Notes under the pieces: model-generated
The model's input: the letters and a program-made list of their open reading frames with translations, nothing else
Database searches by the model: none
What the model was told of the DNA's origin: nothing
Position numbers and translations under genes: made by a program
Assembly (NCBI GenBank): GCA_964431545.1
Contig: CAYSLC010000095.1
Coordinates: forward strand, 1 to 19,949
DNA length: 19,949 nucleotides
Origin: CAYSLC01 sp964431545
GTDB lineage: Bacteria > Desulfobacterota > Desulfobacteria > Desulfobacterales > JAABSP01
Reading direction: 5' to 3'
In this document: positions 12,235 through 19,846 of the stretch, piece after piece
How positions within the stretch are numbered: position 1 is the stretch's first letter
How the letters are laid out: each line of letters starts with the position of its first letter

Positions 12235-14958
12235 TTACCACCCCTCCAACACCCCCAACACCTCCGCCGCCGTCAATACCGTCCCTCTATGCGGGGCGTC
12301 GATGATGGTGTACCCGTGCCCCTGGCCGAAGTACCATGGATCGGCGTTGTCCGCCGGCCACCGGCGGGGCTCCAGGGGCCGGGGGCGGCCCAGGGTCGTG
12401 CGCTTGTCCGTCTCCTTTTGTTCCAGCAGTTTCCCCAGCCCCTCCAGGTGGTATCCCGACTCCGGATCGACGCTGATGACGAACCGGTTCTTCCCGTCGT
12501 TCGACCAGTCGACCACCATGAACGGGTACCCCTTCCCTTCGGGGGCCCGCCGGTCGGTGCGGGCCCAGTGTTTGAAGAAGTCGCTTCCGGGCCGCTCCAG
12601 CCAGAGGGCCGGCACCGTCCGCCGGTCCTGGCTCCCGGCCACGTTGACCCGGACGGTGAACGCCATGGAATTGGGGTTTTCCAGGTCCTCGCGGTACCGG
12701 GCGAAGTCCTCGGCGATCCGCCGCCGTTCCTCGGCAAACCACGCCGGCCGGTAGGCGAAGACCTCGGAGAGGTCCCGGCTCCCGGAATCCTCCAGGAGAA
12801 ACAGGGCCGCGTCGATGACCCGAAGCCCCGCCTCCAGCAGGTCCCGGTCCTTTCCGAGGGGATCCCCCTTGCCTCTGGCCTTGAGGACCCGCTGCTGGTG
12901 GACCATGAAGACGCCGTAGAGGGAGTCGGCGAGGTGCTCCGGGTGGGGGATCATCCCCTGGTCCACCAGGCTCACGTAGTCGGCCAGGGTCTTCAACAGC
13001 TCCGTCCGGCAGTGTTCCCTGGTGAGCAGTTCGCAGGCGGCATAGAAGCTGGCCGCGCAGTCGATGTCGGGGTCCCCGTGCATCCGGAAGCCGATGAGGG
13101 ATTCGGGGACCCCCTGGAGGTGGCCCAGCAGCAGGTTCGGCCGTTCCACCAGGAGCTGGCAGGTGCTGTGGACCGAACCCTCCCCCGTGTGGTGGTCGAT
13201 GACCCCGAAATCGACCCTGTTTCCCGAATCGAGGTAGACCACCCCGGCCTCGGGATCGGCCACGAACCCCATGGGCACGAAGTCGACCCGGTACCGGATC
13301 AGGGGCGCCAGCCCGTAGACCCGTGCGGGATTCATCCCCTTGATCCTCCGCTGCCGGAGGTCCCGCAGGGAGAAGTTGACCGCCATGGGATCGGCCCAGA
13401 CATCGGGCCGCCGGTCCGGAAAGCAGGCGTCCCCCGCCAGGATCGGGGACGGGGACTCCTTGGTGAGGGACTCCAGCCGGGCCGCCAGGTTGATGGCGTC
13501 CCCGATCACCGTCATGTGGCACCGGGAGAGGCCGCCGATGTACCCCACCCCCACGTCCCCCAGGGCGATGCCCATCCCCACCCGGATCTCCGGTTTTTCC
13601 GCCTGGAGGGATAGGGCGCTCTGGCGCCGCACCCGGGTGATGCAGGCGACCGCATGGCGGAGGATCTCCATGGGATCCGTCCGCCCCTCCTCGGAGACGT
13701 TGAAGGCGACGATGATGCAGTCCCCCTCGAACTCGAGGATGGTCCCGCCGGCCTGCTCCAGCTCCTCGTTGACCACTTTGAAGAGGGGATTGATGAGTTC
13801 GAAGATCTTTTCGGGAGGATTTTCCTGGCAGAGGGTGCTGAAATTCCGCACGTCCATCACCAGCAGCACCGCCTCCTGTTTCATGAGGATCTCCGAGCCG
13901 GGGATCTGCCGGGCCAGGATGGAGCCGGTGCGGTACCGGCCGAGGAAGCGGTTCATGGCGAACTGGTGGAACCGGTCCGGGGCCTTTTCCCGGAGCACCC
14001 GTTCGAACTGGTTCAATGGTCCGGGGAGTTCCCACTGGGCCAGGATATGGGCGCAGGTCTCCATCTGGTCCGGGGAGAGGGTCCCGATGGCGGCGAGATT
14101 GCAGAACCGCCGCCGGATCCCGCAGAGGAAGGCGAAGTCTCCGGGCGGCGCGTCCACCTCCGGCGCCGACGGCCGGTGCCATTGGAGGCCGGCCCACAGG
14201 GGGAACGGCTCGACGGGGGCCGGGGGCTCCCGGGTCAGGCAGACATTTTGCCGGACCCCATCGGCCCACGCCTCCAGGTATCGGACCACGGAGGCCCAGT
14301 TGCCCGGTCCCGCCGCCGTGACCGCCGCAAGGTCCGCCTCCCACGCCCCGGCGTCTCCGTTCACCAGGTGGAGGAGGAGGATCGCCAGATCGGCCCGGAA
14401 CGACTCCTGGTTGAGGTCAGGGGAATCGGCCCGGCGCCGCCACTCCCGGGCGAAGGTCATGGCCATGGCGAGATTCCGGGACCGGACCGCCGCCGATGCA
14501 ATGGCCCAGGCCCCCAGGGCCCGGTCCACGGGCACCAGGGTGTACCCCTTCTTTCCGGAGACGGCGAAGAGGATGTTGGTGATGCCGGGATCGAGGAGGT
14601 TGAGCCCGATCTGGGCGACCCCCTTGTAGAGGTAGTAGACGTACCAGGATTCGTTGCGCCGGCACTTGAAGGCATGGATCAGGTGGGCCAGGCGCAGACA
14701 CCGGGAGAACGACGTGGGGTCCCCCCGTTTGATCAGGAGCCGGCAGACCGCCGAGAGCAGGGCCACCGGCCGCTCCAGGTCCTTGACATCGGCGAAGGTG
14801 ATATCCTCCAGGACCTTGGCGTCCCACGGGGGATCATCGGCGTTCCGGGCCGCGGCCGCCCGGGAGGCGGCCAGCAGGTCCCCCAATCGAGATTCGATGG
14901 CGGCGTCGATCTCCGCCACGTTCCGGGGGCCGTCGAATGCGGCTTCGAGGTCGCTCAT
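12235..14958 (-). CDS. Class III nucleotide cyclase fused to a DHH-like C-terminal region
   Basis: This is a 907-residue protein. Residues 1-360 are mainly helical with no recognised domain. Residues 362-512 are a class III cyclase domain: metal-binding Asp369 (VMDVRNF) and Asp413 (EGDCIIVAF), and transition-state Asn490 and Arg494 in IGDAINLAARLE. The purine-specifying pair is Glu409 and Thr483, a mix of guanylate-type and adenylate-type residues. Residues about 555-690 contain GVIDHHTGEG (588-590 DHH) and then MHGDPDIDCAAS (627-637), motifs reminiscent of DHH phosphoesterases but in reversed order. The C-terminus has a conserved-looking GYTIIDAPHRGTVLT segment. No membrane segment is seen. 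The open frame extends upstream, but ATG 14958 has AAAGGAA eight bases before it and begins a folded-looking sequence. The cyclase call is firm; the phosphoesterase call is tentative. Confidence 0.82.
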   Translation of the reverse strand: MSDLEAAFDGPRNVAEIDAAIESRLGDLLAASRAAAARNADDPPWDAKVLEDITFADVKDLERPVALLSAVCRLLIKRGDPTSFSRCLRLAHLIHAFKCRRNESWYVYYLYKGVAQIGLNLLDPGITNILFAVSGKKGYTLVPVDRALGAWAIASAAVRSRNLAMAMTFAREWRRRADSPDLNQESFRADLAILLLHLVNGDAGAWEADLAAVTAAGPGNWASVVRYLEAWADGVRQNVCLTREPPAPVEPFPLWAGLQWHRPSAPEVDAPPGDFAFLCGIRRRFCNLAAIGTLSPDQMETCAHILAQWELPGPLNQFERVLREKAPDRFHQFAMNRFLGRYRTGSILARQIPGSEILMKQEAVLLVMDVRNFSTLCQENPPEKIFELINPLFKVVNEELEQAGGTILEFEGDCIIVAFNVSEEGRTDPMEILRHAVACITRVRRQSALSLQAEKPEIRVGMGIALGDVGVGYIGGLSRCHMTVIGDAINLAARLESLTKESPSPILAGDACFPDRRPDVWADPMAVNFSLRDLRQRRIKGMNPARVYGLAPLIRYRVDFVPMGFVADPEAGVVYLDSGNRVDFGVIDHHTGEGSVHSTCQLLVERPNLLLGHLQGVPESLIGFRMHGDPDIDCAASFYAACELLTREHCRTELLKTLADYVSLVDQGMIPHPEHLADSLYGVFMVHQQRVLKARGKGDPLGKDRDLLEAGLRVIDAALFLLEDSGSRDLSEVFAYRPAWFAEERRRIAEDFARYREDLENPNSMAFTVRVNVAGSQDRRTVPALWLERPGSDFFKHWARTDRRAPEGKGYPFMVVDWSNDGKNRFVISVDPESGYHLEGLGKLLEQKETDKRTTLGRPRPLEPRRWPADNADPWYFGQGHGYTIIDAPHRGTVLTAAEVLGVLEGW

Positions 14959-15136
14959 GGCGTCTTTCCTTTTTGGGGTTGGCGGTATTTCGAGGAAGCG
15001 GAAGAGCCTGTGGCCAGATTCTATTTCAGCCCTATCAGAAAACGCCGAAAATGGGAAGGGAGCGTTTGCGCCCGCCGGGTTTTCGTGGTTTGGGGGATTG
15101 CCGTGAACGTGTTTTTGGATGCGTCGCCGCATTGCA

Positions 15137-15180
15137 TTGACACCCATAAGCGGAGGGTATATATCTGAGTCTATACTCTC
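15137..15180 (+). promoter_or_regulatory. vapBC promoter with operator-like inverted repeat
   Basis: TTGACA (15137-15142), a 17-bp spacer and TATATC (15160-15165) form the promoter. GAGGGTATA (15153-15161) and TATACTCTC (15172-15180) are inverted repeats with one mismatch and a 10-base gap, overlapping the -10. This fits autorepression by a VapBC complex. Confidence 0.65.
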
Positions 15181-15196
15181 AACAGAGGAGGCGTTG

Positions 15197-15427
15197 ATGC
15201 GGACCGCAAAACTGTTCACCAACGGCCGGAGCCAGGCCGTCCGATTGCCGAAACAATTCCGGTTTTCCGGAAATGATGTCTTCATCAAAAAGATCGGCGG
15301 GATGGTTGTTCTCATTCCCAAGGATGATCCATGGTCTCCCTTGATCGACAGCCTGGACCGGTTCACGGATGATTTCATGGAAACCAGGGATCAGCCCGCC
15401 CAGGATGTCCGGGAGCCGTTTCCGTGA
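15197..15427 (+). CDS. vapB: VapB-type antitoxin (AbrB/MazE fold)
   Basis: This 76-residue antitoxin pairs with the PIN toxin encoded next. The N-terminus, RTAKLFTNGRSQAVRLPKQFRF, is the typical swapped-hairpin DNA-binding sequence of VapB proteins with an AbrB-like domain. The C-terminal half (from about residue 40) is the acidic, flexible toxin-binding tail. The ATG at 15197 follows GAGGAGG by 5 bases; the longer open frame starting at 15119 runs through the promoter and is rejected. The stop overlaps the vapC start (GTGA), so synthesis is coupled. Autorepression through the inverted repeat upstream is likely. Confidence 0.92.
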   Translation: MRTAKLFTNGRSQAVRLPKQFRFSGNDVFIKKIGGMVVLIPKDDPWSPLIDSLDRFTDDFMETRDQPAQDVREPFP

Positions 15428-15825
15428 GGCACATGCTCGACACCAATATCTGCATCTACATCATCAAGCAAAAGCCGCCCATGGTGATCGAACGGTTCAG
15501 GAAAACGGCGGTTTCCGGGATCGGGATCTCCTCCATCACCCTGAGCGAACTGATGTATGGGGTCTCGAAAAGCGAACATCCGGGCCAGAACCAGATCGCA
15601 TTGGCCGGGTTTGCCGCGCCCCTTGAAATTTCACCGTACGGCGATGAAGCCGCCCGGTTCTACGGAGATCTCCGGGCGCATCTGGAGACGAAGGGTACAC
15701 CCATCGGATCGCTGGACATGCTGATCGCGGCCCACGCCCTCTCCCTGAACTGCATCCTTGTCACGCATAACACGCATGAGTTTTCAAGGGTTCCTAACCT
15801 GATGATCGAGGATTGGACGGAATAA
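15424..15825 (+). CDS. vapC: VapC-type PIN-domain ribonuclease toxin
   Basis: This is a 133-residue PIN-domain toxin, probably a Mg-dependent endoribonuclease directed at tRNA or rRNA. Conserved acidic residues are visible: Asp6 (MLDTNICIYIIK), Glu42 (ITLSELMYGV) and Asp98 (GSLDMLIAAHA), with the later VTHNTHEF segment. The GTG start at 15424 overlaps the vapB stop by 4 bases; an ATG at 15433 would remove three residues but still keep Asp6 of the longer form. The gene appears intact, so the module is probably functional. Such pairs are often horizontally acquired, consistent with the accessory look of this region. Confidence 0.93.
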   Translation: MRHMLDTNICIYIIKQKPPMVIERFRKTAVSGIGISSITLSELMYGVSKSEHPGQNQIALAGFAAPLEISPYGDEAARFYGDLRAHLETKGTPIGSLDMLIAAHALSLNCILVTHNTHEFSRVPNLMIEDWTE

Positions 15826-15916
15826 GCACGAAAACAGTGCCCGGATCATCCTCGGCTATCTCCGGAAAAAGCTTCACGATGGGCCGGCTTGCAGCGGAGG
15901 GCGTGCTGTGAATTCA

Positions 15917-15953
15917 TCTTGCAATTTTGCATTTTAAATGCAAAATTGCAAGA
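15917..15953. repeat. 37-bp AT-rich palindrome before the ATPase gene
   Basis: The arms 15917-15934 and 15936-15953 are perfect 18-bp reverse complements around one central T. The sequence holds four TTGCA/TGCAA half-sites (near 15919, 15927, 15939, 15946). It ends 1 base before the AAGGAGG ribosome binding site. It could be an operator, or an RNA hairpin that controls ribosome access. Confidence 0.9.
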
Positions 15954-15965
15954 GAAGGAGGCGAT

Positions 15966-17189
15966 ATGGCCCATCCCTACATCGAACGATCCCTGGAGCC
16001 GGTCCTCAAGAGAGCCGCGTCCCAGTTTCCGGCCGTCGTGCTGACCGGCCCCCGACAGTCGGGCAAAACAACCCTGCTGAAGCATCTTTTTGGAAAGGAC
16101 TGCCGGTACGTTTCTTTGGAACCGCCCGACATCCAGGCGGCCGCTGTGGAAGATCCCAGAGGCTTCATGGCGATGCATCCGCCGCCAATTATCTTCGACG
16201 AGGTTCAGAACGCCCCGGATCTGCTCCCGTACATCAAGGAGCGGATCGACGAAAACCGGGACCGAGCCGGGCAGTACCTGCTCACCGGTTCCCAAAACCT
16301 CCTGCTGTCGGAGAAGATCAGCGAATCTCTGGCGGGACGCACCGCCATGCTCCGGCTGCTCCCCATGTCCCGAAGGGAGGCGGCGGGGGTTCCGCATCGG
16401 CCCCTGCCGTGGGAGGCGGAAGAGCGAGGAATACCGATAGAGCCGTCTTCCCCTGCCCGTCTTTGGGAAGAATTCCTGCGCGGAGGGTATCCGGAACTAA
16501 TTGCCGACCCGGACCGGGATCTCCACCTCTGGCATTCGGCCTTTGTGCAGACCTACCTGGAGCGGGATGTGCGGAACCTCCGGCAGGTGGGGGACCTGAC
16601 CCTGTTCCAGAATTTTCTCCGCGCCCTGGCGGCGCGCAGCGCCCAATTGGTCAACCTGAGCGACTTGTCCCGGGATTTGGGCGTGGCTCTCAACACGACA
16701 AAGGCGTGGCTGTCGGTTCTGGAGGCGACTTACCAGGTCTTCGTCCTCCGACCCTATTTCGCCAATGTGGGCAAGCGGTTGGTCAAGACGCCGAAGGTCT
16801 ATTTCACCGATGTCGGAACGCTGTGCCATCTCAGCGGGTTGAAAGATCCGGATCACGCCGCGGCCGGTCCCATGGCCGGTTCGATCCTGGAGACGGCCGT
16901 GCTCTCGGAGATCGTCCGGACCCTCACCCATCAGGGCATCGATCCCCAGATCTATTTCTGGCGGACGTCGGCGGGCGCGGAGGTCGATTTTCTGGTCGAG
17001 AGCCATGGACGGCTCGTGCCGCTGGAGGTGAAGACTTCCGCCACGCCGCGTCCGGCCATGGCGGCGGCGATGAAAACCCTGGGGGCGGATCTGGGAGATA
17101 AGGTCCTGCCGGGTTATGTGATTCACATGGGCGACGTCCGGCTGCCGTTGGGGCGGGGCGTCACGGCGTTGCCGTTCGGGGAATTGTGA
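15966..17189 (+). CDS. AAA ATPase with DUF4143 domain
   Basis: This 407-residue ATPase is of the AAA_14 plus DUF4143 type. Walker A is GPRQSGKT (28-35), Walker B is IIFDE (75-79) and the sensor-1 region is LLTGSQNLLL (from 105). A winged-helix-like middle part (NLSDLSRDLGVALNTTKAWLSVLEATYQV) follows. The C-terminal DUF4143 part contains GAEVDFLVE...LEVKTS, with Asp341 and Glu354-x-Lys356 arranged like a PD-(D/E)xK nuclease core. Proteins of this class are common, often in accessory regions, and have no settled function. AAGGAGG 4 bases before ATG 15966 fixes the start; an upstream in-frame ATG at 15927 lies inside the palindrome and is not likely to be used. Confidence 0.88.
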   Translation: MAHPYIERSLEPVLKRAASQFPAVVLTGPRQSGKTTLLKHLFGKDCRYVSLEPPDIQAAAVEDPRGFMAMHPPPIIFDEVQNAPDLLPYIKERIDENRDRAGQYLLTGSQNLLLSEKISESLAGRTAMLRLLPMSRREAAGVPHRPLPWEAEERGIPIEPSSPARLWEEFLRGGYPELIADPDRDLHLWHSAFVQTYLERDVRNLRQVGDLTLFQNFLRALAARSAQLVNLSDLSRDLGVALNTTKAWLSVLEATYQVFVLRPYFANVGKRLVKTPKVYFTDVGTLCHLSGLKDPDHAAAGPMAGSILETAVLSEIVRTLTHQGIDPQIYFWRTSAGAEVDFLVESHGRLVPLEVKTSATPRPAMAAAMKTLGADLGDKVLPGYVIHMGDVRLPLGRGVTALPFGEL

Positions 17190-17467
17190 GTTGACGGCGG
17201 GCTTTGGAGATCATCAAAACTCAAGCTGAAGCTGTTGGTGGCGATGACGGGCATGAAAAAAGATCGCCCCTCGATGTGTCAGAAGATGGTCATGTGCTTT
17301 TCTGTACCGTCAAAAGGGACAAACGCTTCTAAGCCTTTCGACCATTTGAAAAATGGATGCCCATTCGACAACATCCATCCTGTCGCCTGCCTCGCCGGCC
17401 TGGAACGGTTGATAAAAATCTTTTGACGGTTTCGCCGTATCTTTTTTCGAAAACCGATAAATCGTTT
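17190..17467. other. 278-bp intergenic region, no gene recognised
   Basis: This spacer is less GC-rich than its surroundings and lies between the 3' ends of the ATPase and the minus-strand fusion gene. A 63-codon frame (17235-17426) has no ribosome binding site or family resemblance. A 7-base inverted repeat ATGGATG/CATCCAT (17353-17359, 17372-17378) and a 4-bp stem ACGG/CCGT followed by a T6 run near 17425-17447 are seen. The latter might be a weak terminator. Confidence 0.4.
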
Positions 17468-19846
17468 TCAACTCCCGATCATCCGCGTGATGAAGAACTC
17501 CTCAAACGCCTCCCGCTCCACCCGGCGGGCGATGCCGATCACCTCCTCGGCCGGGTTCCGCCATGCCGGGTTGCGGGTGGGCCGCAGGTCCGGGATGATC
17601 ATGCCGCTGGCCGTGCCGCCCCCCGTCTCCACGTGGACCACATGGGTTTCGATCTCCAGAAAGGAGGGGTTGATCACATGGGCCACGGCCAGGGGGTCGT
17701 AGATGTAGCATCCGGGCAGCCATTCGTTGCGATGGCAGTAGTCGAGGTAATGTTTCGAGATTCGGTGGATGAAGTCGAGGACCCCGTTGTCCGGATGGGT
17801 CCGGACGATCCGCTCCAGGATCGCGCGCCGGAAGACCACTTGATGGGTCACGTCGAGACCGATAAAGGTCAGGGGGACCCGCGCCGGGTCGGAGGGATCC
17901 CGGTCCTTATAGCCGGCGACGGCCTCATAGTCCTCCCGGGACGGGTCGGGCGGCAGCCGCACGGGGCTGCCGTCGGCGTCCACGGGGATCTTCAGACAGG
18001 AATCCCGGCAGAACCGCACCACGTCGAAGGCCGCCTCGGGGTCGGCGCTGATGTTGTACTCCGTGCCCGGCCCCACGTTGCCGACATCGAAGAAGACCCC
18101 GCCCATGGAGACGATCTCCTTCAGGTGGGAAAGGCCCGCCGGGTCGTTCCGAACGGCCAGGGCCACGTTGGTCAGGGGGCCGATGGTGACCAGGGTGATC
18201 TGCTTGGGAAACCGCCGGGCCAGGGCGCAGATGGTCTCCCAGGCCGGGCTGTGGGATACCGGCATGTGGCCGGGCGGCCCCACGGCGTCCCCCAGTCCGT
18301 CTTCCCCATGGATGAACTCGGAGGTCCGCAGGGGCCGGGCCAGGGGCCGCGCGGCGCCCCGGCTCACGGGCGGCGGATCCGGCGTCCCCAGGGCGTCGAG
18401 CACCTTGAAGACGTTGGCCGTCACCTTTTCCACATCGACCTGTCCGGCAACGGTGGTGATGGCCCTGACATCGAGTTCCGGGGCACGGAGGGCCAGGATG
18501 AGCGCCAGCGCGTCATCCACCCCGCAGTCGGTGTCGATGATCACCATCTTCTTCTCCCGGGCAGTCCCGGCGGTCCGCATCAGGGAGATGCCGCGCTCGT
18601 ACCGGGACTGGCCCGAGGGGATCAGTCCCAGCCGCTCCTCCAGGGCGGCGGCCAGCCCGTCCACCTCCGATTCCGGGGCGCCCAGGTTCTCCAGCTCGAT
18701 CTCGAAGTGGGGGCCGTGGCGGTCCCCGCCGATCCCGTACACCGTCTCGTTGAGGCACAACTCGACGGCGTGGCCGGCCTCGTTCTGGAGACGCAGCGCG
18801 TTCCGGCGGGTCTCCACGGTAATCCACGGGGTCAGGCGGCCGCAGGCCGGGGCAATGTAGGGCAGGATCCGGTAGGGCAGTGCCCCGATGGGCCGTCCGG
18901 CCCGCAGGTCCCGGGCCTGGACCGGGGTGATCTCCGTCTCCTCCTCGATCCGCTCGTACCGCCCCCCGCCGGCGTGGGGTCCCCGGCTCGGGAGCCTCCT
19001 GCGCACGGCGGCCCGATGGATCCCCCCCGCTTTCCGGAGCCGGAAGGAGGCGCCCACCGCGTGGAGATTGAAATCGTCGTCGTCGAAATAGGTGTCCGCG
19101 GAGGTCCGTTCGGGCTGGGCCGCCACCCTGAAATTCCCGGCCAGCGCCTCGATCCGGTCCCGGATGGAGCCGAAGGTGAGGTAAGCGTCGTTTTCGCCCC
19201 CGGGGATCATGAACTTGTATTCCCGCTCGTAGCTGGGGACCTTGACGACCCGATGGAACTGCAACTCGGCCACGTTGAGCCATTGGGGGGCGGCCGACCC
19301 GCCGATGCGGGTGCACTGGTAGACCACCAGGGTCTCCTCGTGCTTGATGCGGCATTTGTACTTCTTGAACCGGTAGTCGGGCCGGTCCCGCAGCCGGTTG
19401 TAGGTGTTGGCGCCCACCAGAATCTGATTGCCCTCGGCCAGGTCCATGATCCGCCGGGCGTAGTTGATCCCGCGGCCCGCGAAGTTGACGTGGCCGTTGA
19501 TGTCCACCACGATATCGTCTTCGTCCTCGTTGAGGCCGGCGCGGACGCTGAACCGGGCCGGTTCGTCCCCGGTGCGGCCGTTGTGTTCGTCGATCCGCCC
19601 CAGGATGTCGCCGGCCAGGGCCAGGTCCACGTCCGGGGCCTGCCCTTCCCATTCCATGAGCGCCACGCAGACCCCGTCGCCCGTGGGGAGCAGAATCCGC
19701 CGGCCGAAGGGGATGTTTCGGATGGCCCGGATGATGATCTCGTTGAGTTCCCGGAAGATCATCGCCTGGTGGTCGATGGTGCGCTCCGGCCGGGTGAAGC
19801 CGACGATATCGAGATACAGATACTTGATATGCTGCTTTTTGATCAT
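17468..19846 (-). CDS. Cyclase-like domain, CYTH domain and nucleoside hydrolase in one protein
   Basis: This is a 792-residue three-domain fusion. Residues 7-181 are a class III cyclase-like domain: metal Asp13 (LDIVGF) and Asp57 (TGDGVCVAL), and transition-state Asn128 and Arg132 (GINYARR). The purine-selecting positions are Leu53 and Asn121, unlike adenylate or guanylate cyclases. Residues 206-424 are a CYTH triphosphate-tunnel domain, with ExExK (EREYK, 207-211), DTYFDD...FRLRK and SRYERG. Residues 434-792 are an inosine/uridine-preferring nucleoside hydrolase with IDTDCGVDDALAL, TIGPLTNVALA, SMGGVF, EYNISADPEAA, LDVTHQV and YDPLAVAHVINP; the calcium- and ribose-binding acids look intact. 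The ATG at 19846 follows GGAG by 6 bases; an ATG at 19858 lacks a good site. No signal peptide or membrane segment is present, so it is cytoplasmic. Confidence 0.88.
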   Translation of the reverse strand: MIKKQHIKYLYLDIVGFTRPERTIDHQAMIFRELNEIIIRAIRNIPFGRRILLPTGDGVCVALMEWEGQAPDVDLALAGDILGRIDEHNGRTGDEPARFSVRAGLNEDEDDIVVDINGHVNFAGRGINYARRIMDLAEGNQILVGANTYNRLRDRPDYRFKKYKCRIKHEETLVVYQCTRIGGSAAPQWLNVAELQFHRVVKVPSYEREYKFMIPGGENDAYLTFGSIRDRIEALAGNFRVAAQPERTSADTYFDDDDFNLHAVGASFRLRKAGGIHRAAVRRRLPSRGPHAGGGRYERIEEETEITPVQARDLRAGRPIGALPYRILPYIAPACGRLTPWITVETRRNALRLQNEAGHAVELCLNETVYGIGGDRHGPHFEIELENLGAPESEVDGLAAALEERLGLIPSGQSRYERGISLMRTAGTAREKKMVIIDTDCGVDDALALILALRAPELDVRAITTVAGQVDVEKVTANVFKVLDALGTPDPPPVSRGAARPLARPLRTSEFIHGEDGLGDAVGPPGHMPVSHSPAWETICALARRFPKQITLVTIGPLTNVALAVRNDPAGLSHLKEIVSMGGVFFDVGNVGPGTEYNISADPEAAFDVVRFCRDSCLKIPVDADGSPVRLPPDPSREDYEAVAGYKDRDPSDPARVPLTFIGLDVTHQVVFRRAILERIVRTHPDNGVLDFIHRISKHYLDYCHRNEWLPGCYIYDPLAVAHVINPSFLEIETHVVHVETGGGTASGMIIPDLRPTRNPAWRNPAEEVIGIARRVEREAFEEFFITRMIGS

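Noticed and set aside
12181..13614. 477-residue plus-strand open frame opposite the large cyclase
   Set aside because: It has no recognisable domain or ribosome binding site and is the complement of well-conserved cyclase motifs.
14959..15378. N-terminal extension of the large cyclase by 140 residues
   Set aside because: It would run across vapB and its promoter. ATG 14958 has a good ribosome binding site.
15917..15953. Palindrome as an intrinsic terminator of vapBC
   Set aside because: No T-run follows on the plus strand and the stem is AT-rich; the adjacent ribosome binding site fits regulation better.
17235..17426. 63-codon frame in the spacer after the ATPase gene
   Set aside because: It has no ribosome binding site, codon use is unlike the neighbours, and no family resemblance was seen.
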